A stretch of 64,000 bases of DNA, from positions 1,798,001-1,862,000 of the forward strand of contig CM066304.1 in NCBI GenBank assembly GCA_033807695.1, in the 5' to 3' direction. The translations under genes and the position numbers were made by a program. Of the stretch, positions 31,664 to 43,759 are shown one piece after another. This DNA is from Daedaleopsis sinensis (Eukaryota; Basidiomycota; Agaricomycetes; Polyporales; Polyporaceae). Under the pieces are notes generated by a model. That model made no database searches and was not told the origin of the DNA. It was given only the letters and a program-made list of their open reading frames with translations. Position 1 is the first letter of the stretch, and each line of letters starts with the position of its first letter.

Positions 31664-32445
31664 GGCACTGGCGTGGTATTTGGTCCTAGACTGGCTCGCA
31701 GTCGTGGCGTTATTGCTTTGGTACGATTAAGTTATTGACTTTGCTGTACTACCACCGTTCACCTACCAATGAAGGCCGCACGACTTCCACCAGTACCATC
31801 AGTTCGCGTCCGTTCGGAGTGGGACTTCTTGATAGCCGGACGCCAGGCACCCCCTTCCACTCAACGTCGACGTGGTTTCGTGTGGGTGACGTTGGGAAGC
31901 ATAGTGGCAAGACCTACTACTTACCTGTCCTTGCATCCGCAACATGCTCGCCACTTCTTCATTCAAGCCTTCGTGACGGTCTCCTCTCGCTTCATACTCC
32001 GCGGCTTGTATCTCCACCGCAGAGGGTACTGGGCAAATTATCATGCCAGCACCACTCGGACTATATCGCGCATGTTTCCGAGATGCGGTCATGGCGATAC
32101 AGGCTGCGGTTTATGAAAATAAGACTGTTTTAGCTCGCACGCCGGACTTGGTCACGCAGATCAAGCGAGATAGAGACATACACCCAAGAGACTACAATAC
32201 TGCACGGTAAGTATATCTAGGCAAATATCATACAACAGCGACGATAGCGATCTACAAAGCACACAACCACATACGCCAATGTCCCCATCAGAATACCCAA
32301 GCATGGTAAGACATAGTGCATAACTCCTTGGTACTTTTCATGAGCCCGTCAGATTCGCTGAAGATATTCCCCCTGCATAGCGCTTTGCAGCGCGTCAACA
32401 TCCTCGAGCCTTCACCTGTTACCCTCGTCCCCGAGCGTCCCGCGC
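31664..32445. other. Spacer with a weak small-gene candidate (32043-32206)
   Basis: A plus-strand exon 32043-32206 begins MPAPLGLYRACFRDAVMAIQ, is open for 54 codons and ends at a strong 5' splice site (GTAAGTATA). It carries a Leu-Tyr-Arg triplet reminiscent of LYR-motif mitochondrial assembly factors, but joining to the next AG (32291) gives only eight more codons. The minus strand also has an open frame with a GTAAGT site, so strand choice is unsure. I do not claim a gene here. Confidence 0.25.
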
Positions 32446-32889
32446 TCAGTCCCTGAACATGTTGTACGCCTCCTCGGCACTCCGCATGACCGCGCCCATC
32501 CTCTTCCACACGAGGTCGTCCACCCGGAAGTCGTGGGCGTGCAACCTCCTCAGGGCCCCGCACACCCAGTCCTGGTAGCCCCACCCCGGGTTGTGCTGCA
32601 AGATCTCTGCACGCGCAAGCTGGTCCTCAAGGCCTTCCAGGTGTTTCGCGTCCACCTCTCCTACTCGGGCGGCCCCGCGAAATGCGGAGATTGCCCGGTA
32701 GCGGACGTTTCGACGGACCTGAGGCTCCCACCGGCCCACTGTCGTCCCCCGGACGAAATACGTGTTCCCGATGGGCTCGCCGTGACGGTCGACACCCGTC
32801 TGCACGACGATGTGCCAGCCGTACGGACGCAGCCCGTAGGGGCCGTGTCCGACGTAGTATTGGGCGACAAAGATGGGGAGAATGGCCAT
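32446..32889 (-). CDS. Hypothetical protein of a family common in Agaricomycetes
   Basis: The 147-residue frame starts MAILPIFVAQYY and includes YGWHIVVQTGVDRHG (about residues 22-36), FRGAARVGEVDAKHLE and NPGWGYQDWVCGALRRL. The pattern, a short start, a WH...G hydrophobic strand and a late conserved W-x2-x-DW motif, recurs in small uncharacterised basidiomycete proteins. I recall a DUF assignment (perhaps DUF6914) but cannot verify it. The frame stays open upstream to 33009, so a longer N-terminus or a 5' exon is possible. Function unknown. Confidence 0.6.
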   Translation of the reverse strand: MAILPIFVAQYYVGHGPYGLRPYGWHIVVQTGVDRHGEPIGNTYFVRGTTVGRWEPQVRRNVRYRAISAFRGAARVGEVDAKHLEGLEDQLARAEILQHNPGWGYQDWVCGALRRLHAHDFRVDDLVWKRMGAVMRSAEEAYNMFRD

Positions 32890-35800
32890 GGGTAAAGTTC
32901 GTGCGACGGAGATCGGCAGGTCGGATATGGTGTCTAGACTGGCCCGGAAGACGGGGGATGGAGACGCCGTCAGCATCGTACGTCCTCGAACACCTTCGCG
33001 GCGACCCAAGAAGGCGAAGAGTACCCACCTGACGACGTTGTGTGCGAACGAGAGGCGTAACGAATGACGGGGCTCGTCGACTGCAGCGGGCTCAGTGAGG
33101 CCACGGCCTCAGTCGCAAGATGATTCCTTGTCAACCGAAGGTGGGCCTTCGACCCGCTTTATACAGTGCTGCTCGTCCGTGGCCTCACGGCCGTCCACAG
33201 CGCGACTGGTGTATTAGCATCGATCTTGCGCTCGGCCTTCAACTCTCTCGCTTGCGCCGCCGACCCAATGACCACGAGGCGTAACAGCCCCAGAAAGGGA
33301 GGCCCCGGGGCCGCACACCTGGCTAAGGCCTGGCCTTGTCCCTTCACGCATGGGTCTGATAGCCTCCTCGTCACCAGTGGGTCCGAGACGCTGCTCGCAG
33401 TGCTCGCCGGTCGGATTCGGTCTTGAGCGCTGCGATGATATATAACGTGGACTATCCGGGGCCAGGTACATGGTGGGTGGTTCGACTTCTTGCACTCCGG
33501 ATTCTTGCTTGGGATATCCACGTCGGGCAACGTGCTCGCCCTATACCACTCCCGTGCCGGACGCTGTCAGCCGAAGAAACATTGCAGCCGCAGTGTGGAC
33601 GACGGCAGTGGTTAGGGAAACGCCGCCTTCTGTGTTGCGCTCCTCGTTCATCTTGGTGTCTTCTACAATCGCAGTTCCGCCGTCCTGTACGTCTGTCTAG
33701 TTGTGGTCTGTGGACTTGGCGTGTGGATTGGAATCGCCTTCTAGAAACAGCCGCCGTCGCCAGCTGTCTCTGCCAGAAGAGTCGACGGGCAGCTCGTCGT
33801 TGCTTACCCATTCAATTCATCCACTTCTTCGCTCTCACTCGCGGGAAGAGTCTGGGCGGCTCATGGTGGGCGACAGGAGCTACCATGCAGGGTTCTGCAG
33901 CACAGAGGGTAGTGCAACAAGCTCCAGGTGTCAGCTTCTCCATCTTCGAGATCAATGGACGTGCTCTGCATTCATACAAGTGTGCGTTCTCTCCGCTGAT
34001 CTGTCCTGCATGCCATATTGCTGACCGCCTGTCTGATCCCCGATCACTTTGGCCCTGGCATTCGCAACCTCAAGACCGCGAAATGGCCCTGTGAGTAATG
34101 TTTTGTCTCTTCAATGTAGAGTGCAGGCTCCATCCATCATGTCTCCCCGTTCGGTGGTTAAGCCGAATCAGCGTTATCCGCTCTGCACTACCGCAGATTT
34201 CCTAGACCATCAATGGCAAGATATGCTCGACAGGCATTCACGCAGGCTGGACATCAGCAGAAGACGCCGCGAACCTATAACGTATCTCAACACTCGGAAA
34301 TACCAGGACGTGCGCTCGAAGGCTTACGGCACTCGGACTATTGCCAGTGCCTTGCTGTGAGAACCTCGCGACTCGTGGAGCTGCAGCGACCGTACTTAAT
34401 GAAGGGGTTGCGAATACCTGTCTTCGTCTGGAGCGGCGAAGATGACCCCGTGTACTCCATCTCAAGGTTCCTAACCCTTGACGAAATGCGGGGGGCGACC
34501 TTGATTGGCAGGTACCTCCGCTCTGTCGTCCCCTTGTCCGGCGGAGAGGATGACGATCTCCACTACGATCAGCATACGAATACCATCGAACTATCGTCTT
34601 CTTCCTACGCCCATTGCATACTGCGAACGTAAAGACCGAAGCTTCCTGGCGAACTGGAGGGCGACTCGTGTCTCGCTTGTCGCTTCTGGTACGTGATCTC
34701 TACCAATGGTCGCCCTTCTCTGCCCGTTCGCTGAGTTGAAACGCGCCCTGTCTCGCAACTTCCCATTCATATCGCTGAATCGTACCAGCGTGTCGAACCA
34801 CCGGAGCCTGACCGCAAGACCCGGGAGGCTCGTCTCCCTAAAGATAGTGCACAATACTCCCGACCGCCCGGCTAGAAGCATGCGATGTCCGAAATGCGTG
34901 GAGCCACTCTCGTGCTGTCGATCGCCTGTAACCGTCCCTTTCGTTCCCCCGCGAGAGCCCCGCTGATCGCAAGGCCGCAGGCGAACCGAGAACTTTCATG
35001 TTCGCATTCGCCGTGTCCCCGCGGCGTCCGAGTCCGCATCAGCGAAGTCTGCGCTCTTTGGCCGGAGTTCTCACAAGCCCACCACCACCATACTCGGACC
35101 CTCGAACGTTGATATGCTATGGCCGCGATCGTACACCGTGCTGTGGTAGTCGCAGCTCAAGACGCCCCATCCACCTGACAAACACGATGTCTCAAAGCCG
35201 AACACAGTGTGGCACCCACTGGGCTGTACATACCGGTCTTAGTAATATTTCCTTGCAGGTCCGTGACCATACGTATCAAGGCTTAGGCGGATCGACATCT
35301 TTGGTGGGCCCTTCAGTCAAATCATTGGAAACAAAATGTATTATGGTACGTGAAGCTTCCTCTCAGGCCCTGAATCTCCCGCGATGGTGCTGTGGTCCTC
35401 GTGTCCGCCACAATATTTCCTGAAATGCAACTCAGGTCCACCACCCGATGCCCCTCGAAGTCAATTAAGTGTAATACTTCGACCTATAGAAATCGTCTTA
35501 TCTGGATTTGGAGCGGAAGCCTCGGCATGATGTATACTGCGTCGCACTGCGGTTATTCGCCACTATAAACACCGATTCGGACAAGTACAAGAGCACCAGC
35601 TGCGTTGTTTTGGTATATTTTCACAAGTGTATTGACTCGTGGACCCACATATCTTGTTGCATCACTGACTCGAATTATCTCCAATGAAGGACTCGGAGCT
35701 GAGCCTTCAGTCGAAGTTTTCAACCTGCAGATGTTGGAGATCGCTCTCAATAGCGGTGTAGATATACTAGGGGCCCACGATTATCTTGATCACCTGCATG

Positions 35801-36100
35801 TATATGTGCAACACAATTGAAGAAATCTGTTCAATTGTGAGGTCTCTAACGCCAGATGATCGGATGATCGAAGTTGAATCTGTATGCATTCTCTCGAGTG
35901 TCGATACCTGCAACTTCCTGAACGGTGGCTACAGTGCCTAATTAGATCGTGCATAGAGAATTCAGGGAGACAATCGCTTGTGAGATTCAGTAGGGGAAGG
36001 TGGAAAATGCCAACATTGAAGAGACTTGACTGTCACTAAAAACACAACAAATGTACACTGGGATTTCGTACCCATGCCGCCGCTTTCTCTGCCATGATGT
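32890..36100. other. Decayed region, possible multi-pass membrane gene remnant
   Basis: About 3.2 kb without a supported intact gene. Around 33590-33750 on the plus strand a broken frame reads through two hydrophobic stretches (LLVHLGVFYN, then AVLYVCLVVVCGLGVWIGIAF) and stops at once, as expected of a degraded fungal membrane protein. Later frames (34213-34632, 34591-34881 reverse, 35605-35820) show no domain. I regard this as relic DNA. Confidence 0.4.
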
Positions 36101-36679
36101 TTACGGGAACATACTTCCCTCTGGAGGTTGAGGGAGTTTGCGGTTGTTCATCGACGCCATCTCCCTAGGGTGTGTGTTTGCGAGGAATCGATCGGGAAAG
36201 AGGTCATGCGGGCGCACCTTCGGATCTCGACAAGAACCGTCTCAATGCTGTAGTTTCTGTTCCAGTGTGCAAGAACAGGTAGCTTCGTAGGGTCAACCTT
36301 GCCATCAACTTGGTTGACGAATGGAAGGTTCACGCGCGACGCGAACTGGACATTGGGAGGTTGATCCGGGTAGTTCTCGCCACAAGTAATCCTTAAGCTG
36401 TAGATGCGGTTCTCGTGAACTGTCTGAGAGTTAGATAGTCAGATGGAGAGAACAACCTCATACAACAAGAGGTCTTACATGTCCGGGGCCAATGATTGTA
36501 CCATTCCAGTGGCTCATCATGATATCGTCTCCATCCTCGAGGCCATACGAGCAGGACCCGTCGCCGATGCCCTTCTCGCCTTTCTCGAGCTCCTCAAGCA
36601 AACGGAAGTTGCGCGGTACTGTCCAAGACTGATCAGTCAGCTGTTTATCGGTATGAGGGGAACACGAACTCTTCGCCAT
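36101..36679 (-). CDS. MMS2: Ubiquitin-conjugating enzyme variant (Mms2/Uev1 type)
   Basis: Four exons join in frame: 36679-36670 (only 10 nt), 36618-36479, 36423-36218 and 36164-36101, giving 139 residues. The protein starts [20 protein letters not shown] and contains [30 protein letters not shown] and [20 protein letters not shown]. These are the diagnostic UEV segments. The position that holds the catalytic cysteine in active E2s is missing, as expected: UEVs pair with Ubc13 to build Lys63-linked ubiquitin chains in post-replication DNA repair. The 10-nt first exon is inferred from the required Met-Ala-Lys-Ile-Pro start and canonical splice sites. The gene is divergent with HSE1. Confidence 0.93.
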
Positions 36680-36938
36680 GGTGGAAAAACGCAGGAGAGT
36701 GGTGGCTCAGGCAGTAGAGTCGGAGGTAAAGGGCTGTATGTGGCGGCTGTAGATGCCAAATCGAGCGAATCTACGGCCACGGCCGGGCCGTCATCGCCTC
36801 TGCTTCGCTCATCGTTACTACTCTTGGGCGTCACTCACACTGCAATCCATCCCCGGCGCAGTCGTCTACGCAGTTATCTTTCTTCGCCATTCTTGATCTT
36901 CCCTTTCTCCCTTCACTCGACACGCGTACACGCACAAC
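36680..36938. promoter_or_regulatory. Compact bidirectional promoter, MMS2 / HSE1
   Basis: 259 bp separate the two start codons. CTTTCTCCCTTC-type pyrimidine runs lie 30-50 bp before the HSE1 start. No TATA element is seen. Confidence 0.5.
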
Positions 36939-39927
36939 ATGTTTAAAGGTGGACAAGCCAACCCGTATGACGAGATAGTCGGTCAGTATACCTTATGTCC
37001 GACATCGCGGAAACTGGGAATTTGCAACTGAACTCCTCTATAGCCAAGACTACCGACGAGAACCTGACGAGCGAAAACTGGGAGCTCATTTTGAATCTAT
37101 GTGACAAGGTCCAAGAAGAAGGAGAGCAAGGGTGAGCAGGCTTACAACGTTGAATACCCTCGCGATCGTGAGACCTCATTCCTGCCCTCTTCCCCCTCCC
37201 AGTGCACGGAATGTAGTCGCTGCAACGCTGAAGCGGTTAACACATCGCAACCCGAACGTCCAGCTGTATACCCTCACTCTAGTGGAAGCCTTGTCTAAGA
37301 ATTGCGGCATCGAGATTCACAGGGAGATATCTTCACGAGCGTTCACGCAGGGTCTGGAGAAGCTCGTTACCGATAGGGTGCGTGCTCTGCAGCTCATCGC
37401 CTTGCTCCCTTTCTTATCATTGTATTCAAGACAACACACGACAAGGTCAGGAAGCGCGCCGTAGGCTTGGTCACCATATGGTCCGCCGAATTTGAGAAGG
37501 ATCCTTCGTTGGGTCTCATGGAGGAGTGTCGCGATAATCTCGAATCGAAAGGTGTGGTTCATCATCAAGTTGCGCGCGGCATCGCATCTTCATCGTGTAT
37601 ACTGCAGGTTACCGACACGAGAGTCCGAACGAGCCGCCACCACCAGATGTCGATGATGAAGTTCGTCGTCGGGAAGAGGAAGAACTTCAGCGGGTCCTCG
37701 AGCTCTCCATGCTTGACAAAGGCGGCCGGTCTCAGTGGGAAGCGTACTCGTTGGCCTCCTCTAATGGAGCCGGAGGGTCAGGGGCTGGTGGCTCTGCGCG
37801 ACCGACGTCTTCTTCTGCAGGTCCGTCGGGCTCAAGTTCCACGCGGACTGCCGGCCCCCAAGCTCCTCCGACGTATGGCGGCTATGTACCCTCGTCGGCC
37901 ACCCCTGCGGTATCTGCAGTCGACACGATGCCGTCGCCGTCTATCGTTACCAGCGCCACCGTCACAAGCCCTTCCCCAGTATCTGTGCAATCGTCGCAGG
38001 ACGACATCCCTATTGTCACCCGCGTTCGCGCTCTCCATACTTTCGAGCCTACAGAACCCGGCGAATTGGGATTTGACAAAGGCGATATTATCAAGGTCGT
38101 CGACCGCAACTACAAGGATTGGTGGCGAGGGCAGCTGAAGGGGCGTACTGGAATCTTCCCGGTGAACTATGTGGTGGGTAACGTCCTTGCACAATCATTA
38201 CGCTTTCCTCACGTGCAAATAGGAACCGCTCCCTGAACCAACCGCCGCCGAACTCGCTCGTGAGGCTGAGCAAGAAGCCGCCGTGTTCTCGCAGGCTGCG
38301 AACGTCGACCGCCTGTTGACGATGCTACGTAACATGGACCCAGCTAAAGACAATTTCGCTGATAATGAAGAGATACAGGTTCGTGTCCCTGCGCTCTCAT
38401 AACATTTGACTGAAGTCCTCATCATAAATCGTAGGAATTGTATCGTTCATGCATGTCCTTGCGCCCGAAGATTGTGAAGTTGATTGACAAGTATAGCCAG
38501 AAGCGAGGTTCGTAGCTCTCTTGTCGAAATCAGCGCTGCAATAATGAATCAATGTACAGCGGATCTCGTCTCAATGAATGAGACATTTGTGAAGGCGAGG
38601 ACAATTTTTGACAGAATGATGGAGGAGAGTCTCGCACGTCATACTGGAGGTATGTCTTGGAGTCTATATGCCTCTTCTCGAAGCTCATGTCACGTCGAAA
38701 GTGTACGATGGTCGTCCCAGCTACATCCAGAACCCAAGCCAGCCTTACATCGCTCGTCCCGACTCTCGCGCTCATATTCCTCCTGGTGGCCCTCAGATCC
38801 CACCTGGCGCTCCTCAGGCTTATGGCTGGAACCCTCAGGTATACGAGCAACCGGGCTACAACGCCTATCCCGCAGCGCCTGCCGCTTACCCGCCTCCTTC
38901 AGAGGGTCCCTACCCTCACGGAGGTCCTCCGCAGCCGTTCGTTGATCGTAATGCCTATGCATCCGCTCGGCCACAGTCTGTCTATAGTCCGCACCCACCT
39001 CAGGGATATCCAGGTCCTATACCATACGGTGCTCCCCTAGAACCACAGGGATACCCTGCGAGCCCTGTTCACCAGCAGACGCCCCAACCCATCTTCCAAG
39101 CCCCTGCTCCCGTTGCTCCTGAGCCGACCCCACAGCCACAAATCTATCCCCAGCCGGGTGTCCAACAGGAACACCACCAGTCTCAAGTGTATCCAGCAAT
39201 TGGTGTTCAACCTGAGGCGCAGATCTATCCTCAGGGTCAACCACAGGCTCAGTACCAGGTTCAGCAGCAGCCGCAGCAGCCAGTCCAACCACAACCACAA
39301 CCACAACCACAACTTCAGCCTCAAGGTCAAGCCCAACCTCAGGCGCACATCCAGCCTCAAGCCCAAGCTCAACCCCAGGCGCAGGCGCAACCACAGCCGC
39401 AAGTACAGCCCCAGCCCCAGCAGCTCGCGCAGGAGTCTTCATCGACGCCATCGCAGCAGCCAAGCGGCCCGCCATTCGTCTATGACCCGAACATGACCTA
39501 CCCGGACCCCAACGTCCAAGCCTGGGCGCACTACTACGCGCACGGCGGCACGGACTCCACGGGCTCGGTCTACTTCATCTCTGTGCCGGGCGTGAAGGAA
39601 GGCCCCCCAAGCGCCCCAGCCGCCGCTCTCACCCCATCCCGCACGCAGTCTGGCGACTCGACCCATTCGATCGCCCAGGATGTGAACCCTGCTGCGCAAG
39701 TCGGGCAGATCGCGCCCCTGCAGATCAACAAGGCTTCACAACCGCAGGTAGCAGGTGCGCAGCCTGTGCCTGCTGGACCTACCCCCGCGGTGGACGGTGC
39801 CGGTGAAGGCCCCCCTGCGGCTGGACAACCATACTTTGGGATCACGAACCAGTTCGCTGGGATGGAGATTGGTGGGGACGGTAGGCAGAACGGACATGAC
39901 GGTGTGGGGACCCAAGTGGGCCTATAG
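36939..39927 (+). CDS. HSE1: ESCRT-0 subunit Hse1 (VHS-UIM-SH3 protein)
   Basis: The start MFKGGQANPYDEIV leads into a VHS domain (AKTTDENLTSENWELILNLC, then NVQLYTLTLVEALSKNCG), a ubiquitin-interacting motif (EEELQRVLELSML), a Ser/Gly linker and an SH3 domain (RVRALHTFEPTEPGELGFDK, then WWRGQLKGRTGIFPVNYV). A coiled-coil GAT-like part follows (DLVSMNETFVKARTIFDRMM). The C-terminal about 400 residues are extremely Pro/Gln-rich, with PQ and QPQ repeats around 39240-39420. This is the Hse1/STAM layout; with Vps27 it sorts ubiquitylated cargo on endosomes. About eight introns are needed. Nothing is missing from the domain set. Confidence 0.92.
39240..39425 (+). repeat. CAR/CCA-rich tract encoding a Gln/Pro repeat in HSE1
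   Basis: The DNA is an imperfect CAACCA/CAGCCG iteration that encodes QPQPQ, QAQPQ and similar words. The varied codons argue that the peptide, not just the DNA, is maintained. Confidence 0.85.
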
Positions 39928-40044
39928 GATTGAAGTTGGGTCGGTTTTGGACTGCATAGCTTGCCTTTGTGTACATATGTGAAACTATGTTGCCGCACAA
40001 TGCTTGACGACGGAGGGGTGTCGATTAAAAGAGTGGGTGAAAAA

Positions 40045-40144
40045 TGCTCGGAGTGAGGATCGAACTCACGACCTCAGGATTGCCCACAGGAAGTGGTCAT
40101 ACAGCGTATGAGACCTGCGCTCTAACCAACTGAGCCATCCAAGC
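40045..40144 (-). tRNA. tRNA-Met (elongator, anticodon CAT) with a 26-nt intron
   Basis: On the minus strand the acceptor is GCTTGGA with TCCGAGC, the D arm GCTCAGTTGGTTAGAGC, the anticodon CAT after CT and the T arm GTGAG-TTCGATC-CTCAC. An intron of about 26 nt follows A37. The anticodon stem has one T-T mismatch at its loop end, also seen in other eukaryotic elongator tRNA-Met genes. The lack of the initiator features in the acceptor and T loop supports elongator identity. Confidence 0.92.
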
Positions 40145-40507
40145 TTATAGTGGAATATTAGGCAGTGGGATATAACTACATCGACCACCATCGTCATATT
40201 CGTATGCCAGAACTTAGCCAGAGGCTTATTATTTGCCTCTAAGCAGTCTCTAAGGACGAACTAGTTGAGTCTTGACACCATCTCCCAAGCCTATTTCACG
40301 AACGCACTCTTTGACTGCCTGAGGCGACATCATACACATGCAAACAATCCCTTATCTGGGTCTTTAGGCAAACCGACGTCAAAGAGCAAACGCACTGGGG
40401 CCTCGTGTGCCTGTGAAGTCATCTCCGACGCCGCGACAACTCACAACTTGACTGCGTTTTCTCTCCTTTCACTCTTCATCGACCATCCTCGCCACTGCGC
40501 CCGCGCC
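40145..40507. other. Spacer before the anoctamin-like gene
   Basis: 363 bp between tRNA-Met and the next start codon. It holds the promoter of the downstream gene. No specific motif is recognised. Confidence 0.4.
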
Positions 40508-43020
40508 ATGGCACCCCAAGTCGACCTCGTTTTAATATTCCGCTCGTCGCCAGGGAAGGTGCTGTCTAGGCCACAGGCACGGGAGAATACGCGACAAGCC
40601 GCCCAGCAGTATACGCGCCTCCTCGAGGTGCTCAAGGGCGGTCATCTACAGGTGGTGGGGAAGAGAGGCGAGAAGGAGGGCCAGCTGCTCGTTCTCGTTC
40701 AATGTCCTGAGGACACGCTGAAGCGATTGGTACAGAGGGAGAGGTACGTGTGACTGGTAGCAATATCAAGCGTTTCGCATATAAGTAACCCTCCCCGACA
40801 GATACTCCGACTTCCTGTGCGGACTACCGACGACAAACCCCACCGGTACAAGAGACTTGTCTAATACGCCGCTTACGCCTGCGGATAGGCTGCGACTTGT
40901 CTACACCTATGTCACCGCTACTCCTGCCGACGGCGGTCTCGGTGTGGCACCCGGTTCGTCAACATGGGACCGCGTCGAGTCCGTGATGGTCCTGCACGAC
41001 CACGAGTTCAACGAATCCTGGATCCGCGCCTGGACGACGCGTCAACTAGGATTCGTCAAGTTTGACAAAATCCGCGAACAGGTACGCGTTCCTCGCGGTT
41101 GTGTGCTCGCCGTCCCCTGCCCCGGATTCTAATATCCTCGTAGTTTGGCGAAGCAATCGCGCTCTACTTCCACTTTCTTTCGTTCTACACGAAGCAGCTG
41201 ACGTTCATTTCCACGATCGGTGTGCTGTTCTACTTCCTCGCTCTTCCGTATTCCACCCTTTACTCCTGCATCCTCGTGCTCTGGTCAGTCATCTTCGTCG
41301 AGTGGTGGCGTATAAAACAGAGGCAGCTGTCGGTCGCGTGGGGCACCAAAGGCTCGTTCCGCGTTGAGAAGCGCAGGGCACAGTACATCTCGCTATCGTG
41401 GTGGCGTAAGGACCTCCGCGCCCTGGCTAGCATCCCCGTCATCTTGTTCTTCGCCTCAGTTCTCGCGGTGCTGCTGACTGGCATCTTCGTCTTCGAGGCC
41501 TTTGTTACACATTTGTACACCGGACCTGGTCACAAACTTATCGTGAGTGCTGTTTGTCGCGCTACGTCATACATGTTGCTGACGTCATCGCAGGGTTTCA
41601 GTCCGACGATCCTCTTCGTGGCTCTGGTTCCCCGACTGCTCAGCATCTACCACTCCTACGCGGTCTCCTTCACCAATTGGGAGAACCACGGACACCAGTC
41701 CACACACGATGCCTCGCTCACCGTTAAGACCTTCAGCTTGTCGGCCATTGTGGCGTACCTCGGCATTGCTCTATCTGCCTTCGTCTATGTTCCCTTCGGC
41801 GAGGAGGTCATGTTCATGGTCCAATACTACCTATTCCATGGCGACTCGACTGCTAAGACATGGATTGGCTCTCTCCTCTCCTCACTTCCAGCAAATGTCA
41901 CCGCGCCGTTCAACACGACTACCGCCAAAGTCGCCAGCGCTACCTCAGGCCAGACTTTCTGGGAGCGCGACAGCCTGAACGCCCGCACGAAGCTCAACCC
42001 GAAGCGTCTCCAGGACCAGATGTTCGCGTTCACGGTCACGAACCAGGTTGTCAACACGTTCCTTGAGATCGGGCTTCCTTTCGTGCTTCGCGCAGTCACG
42101 TCGATCCGAAGCGGGAAGGGGCTCTCGCTGGCCGCGCCGGCCGCGGGCGCTGGGAATAACGGCAACGGAGGGAAGAAGAAGCGCGTGATGTTCGAAGACC
42201 AGCCGGTCGACGCGCACACGGCGGCCGATGACGATGAGCGCGAGTTCATGGACCGCGTGAAGAGGGAGGTCGCGCTCCCTCAGTACGAGCTGTTCGCCGA
42301 CTACAGCGAGATGGTGACGCAGTTTGGCTACGTGTCGCTGTGGTCCACAATATGGCCACTGGCTCCGGGTACGTGCATTTCATGATTCTGATTCCCATTC
42401 TGTTGCATCCTGCGCGGCGGGTCTTCCGTGTATGTGACTGACGACGCCGTGGTCTAGTGATGGCGCTTGTCAACAATTGGCTGGAGCTGCGCTCCGACGC
42501 GTTCAAGATGACTGTCCACGTCCGGCGACCAATCCCGACGCGGACAGACACGATCGGGCCGTGGCTGGACACGCTGACGTTCCTGACGTGGTCGTCTGCG
42601 CTGACCAACTCGGCGCTCGTGTACCTCTTCCGGCCTGGCGACCAGTGCAAGCCGGTGGGCACTTCCCTCTCGCATTCGCATCACCATCTGAGCGGCCCTG
42701 ATTCGTCGACGGAGCAGCTGTTGAGCTCGGCGCTGCTGATAGCGCTGGGTGCTTCGCACGGATACATCCTTGTACGGATGCTGGTGCGGCACACGCTGGA
42801 GCGGCTGCTCTGGCGTGGAAGCAAGGAGGAATTAGAGGCGGAACGATTGGAGACGGTCGTGAAGGAGGAATATCTGCGCAGCCTTGGAGTGGCGGAGGTG
42901 GTTAATGCGGAGAAACATGTGGCGGAGCAAGGCGAGCCGCACGGTGCTTCCGAATCTTCGGCGTTTTGGAGCCAGGACGAGGGATTGGATGAGCTCAGTC
43001 GGGAGACCAAGGAGGCATGA
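40508..43020 (+). CDS. Anoctamin/TMEM16-like membrane protein (Ist2-related)
   Basis: Five exons join in frame: 40508-40743, 40802-41081, 41144-41542, 41594-42368 and 42458-43020, for 750 residues. The N-terminal cytosolic part (about 1-190) ends at a classic entry to the anoctamin fold: FGEAIALYFHFLSFYTKQL, then several hydrophobic helices (IGVLFYFLALPYSTLYSCIL; ASIPVILFFASVLAVLLTGI). FVEWWRIKQRQLSVAWGT and a late QFGYVSLWSTIWPLAP are family motifs. Fungal members such as Ist2 tether ER to the plasma membrane, and other members are scramblases or ion channels. A Gly/Asn-rich insert with KKKR lies at about 555-575. The C-terminus is acidic and charged, without the long basic tail of yeast Ist2. 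Confidence 0.88.
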
Positions 43021-43759
43021 GTTCGCCTAGGTAAGTTGATCAGTACTGTTGCACGGCAACGGTGACAGTAAGACGGACGGACAAAACGGTTTACGTTAGG
43101 TTACGAGATCTAGTTACGACCAATTCTACTACTCGGAGGTGTGCTACAATGTATCTACTGGGAATAGCTATTGTAATCGGACATGGTCAAGAATCGGAGA
43201 GTGTGCCACTGTAAGTAATCGTAGCCGCTAAGTAGGGCGGGCGCGAGTCGGGAATTGCCATAAGCGTAAGCGGTAGTAGGGTGGGAAATTTAATTTGGGT
43301 GAGAGCGGCCAGGCACGGAGCGGGGTCTGATTTGCTTGCCACCAACGACCAACACGACGAGGACGACGACGAGCGCATCCGCCGGCATCACATTCCTTTA
43401 TCCTTCGCTCTTTGACCTGGCACCCTCCCGCTCTCTGTTTCAACGCTGTCTGTGCTCGTGCGCGCTGTCGACGTCGTCAAACAGTAGCCGACCACGCGCC
43501 GTCTGCCAATTGCCATCCCTACCCTACACGTGCTGATTTCTTCACGACACCCTGCACGCCTCATAGTGACCCGGACCGTATATCCCATCTGTTGTGCGAC
43601 GTACTTTAACTTCATTTCTTTGCAATTATGTGGGTGATCTTCCTTTTCCATCGACCACGTCCCTAAATCTCACACCGTTTCCGCAGGCTTAATTAGCCGT
43701 GCTACTTCCGTCTCGACGACCTCTGCATTATTGCTGTGACGTTTGGTATCGTTTCTAAA

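Noticed and set aside
31799..32092. Minus-strand ORF beginning MTASRKHARY that suggested a mitochondrial LYR-type chaperone
   Set aside because: The match is to a few residues only, the upstream frame has a stop and no helical LYR core is found; recorded only as a weak alternative to the plus-strand candidate.
33166..33426. An 86-residue ORF with balanced composition
   Set aside because: No domain, no splice partners, and it lies in a region with decayed frames in all registers.
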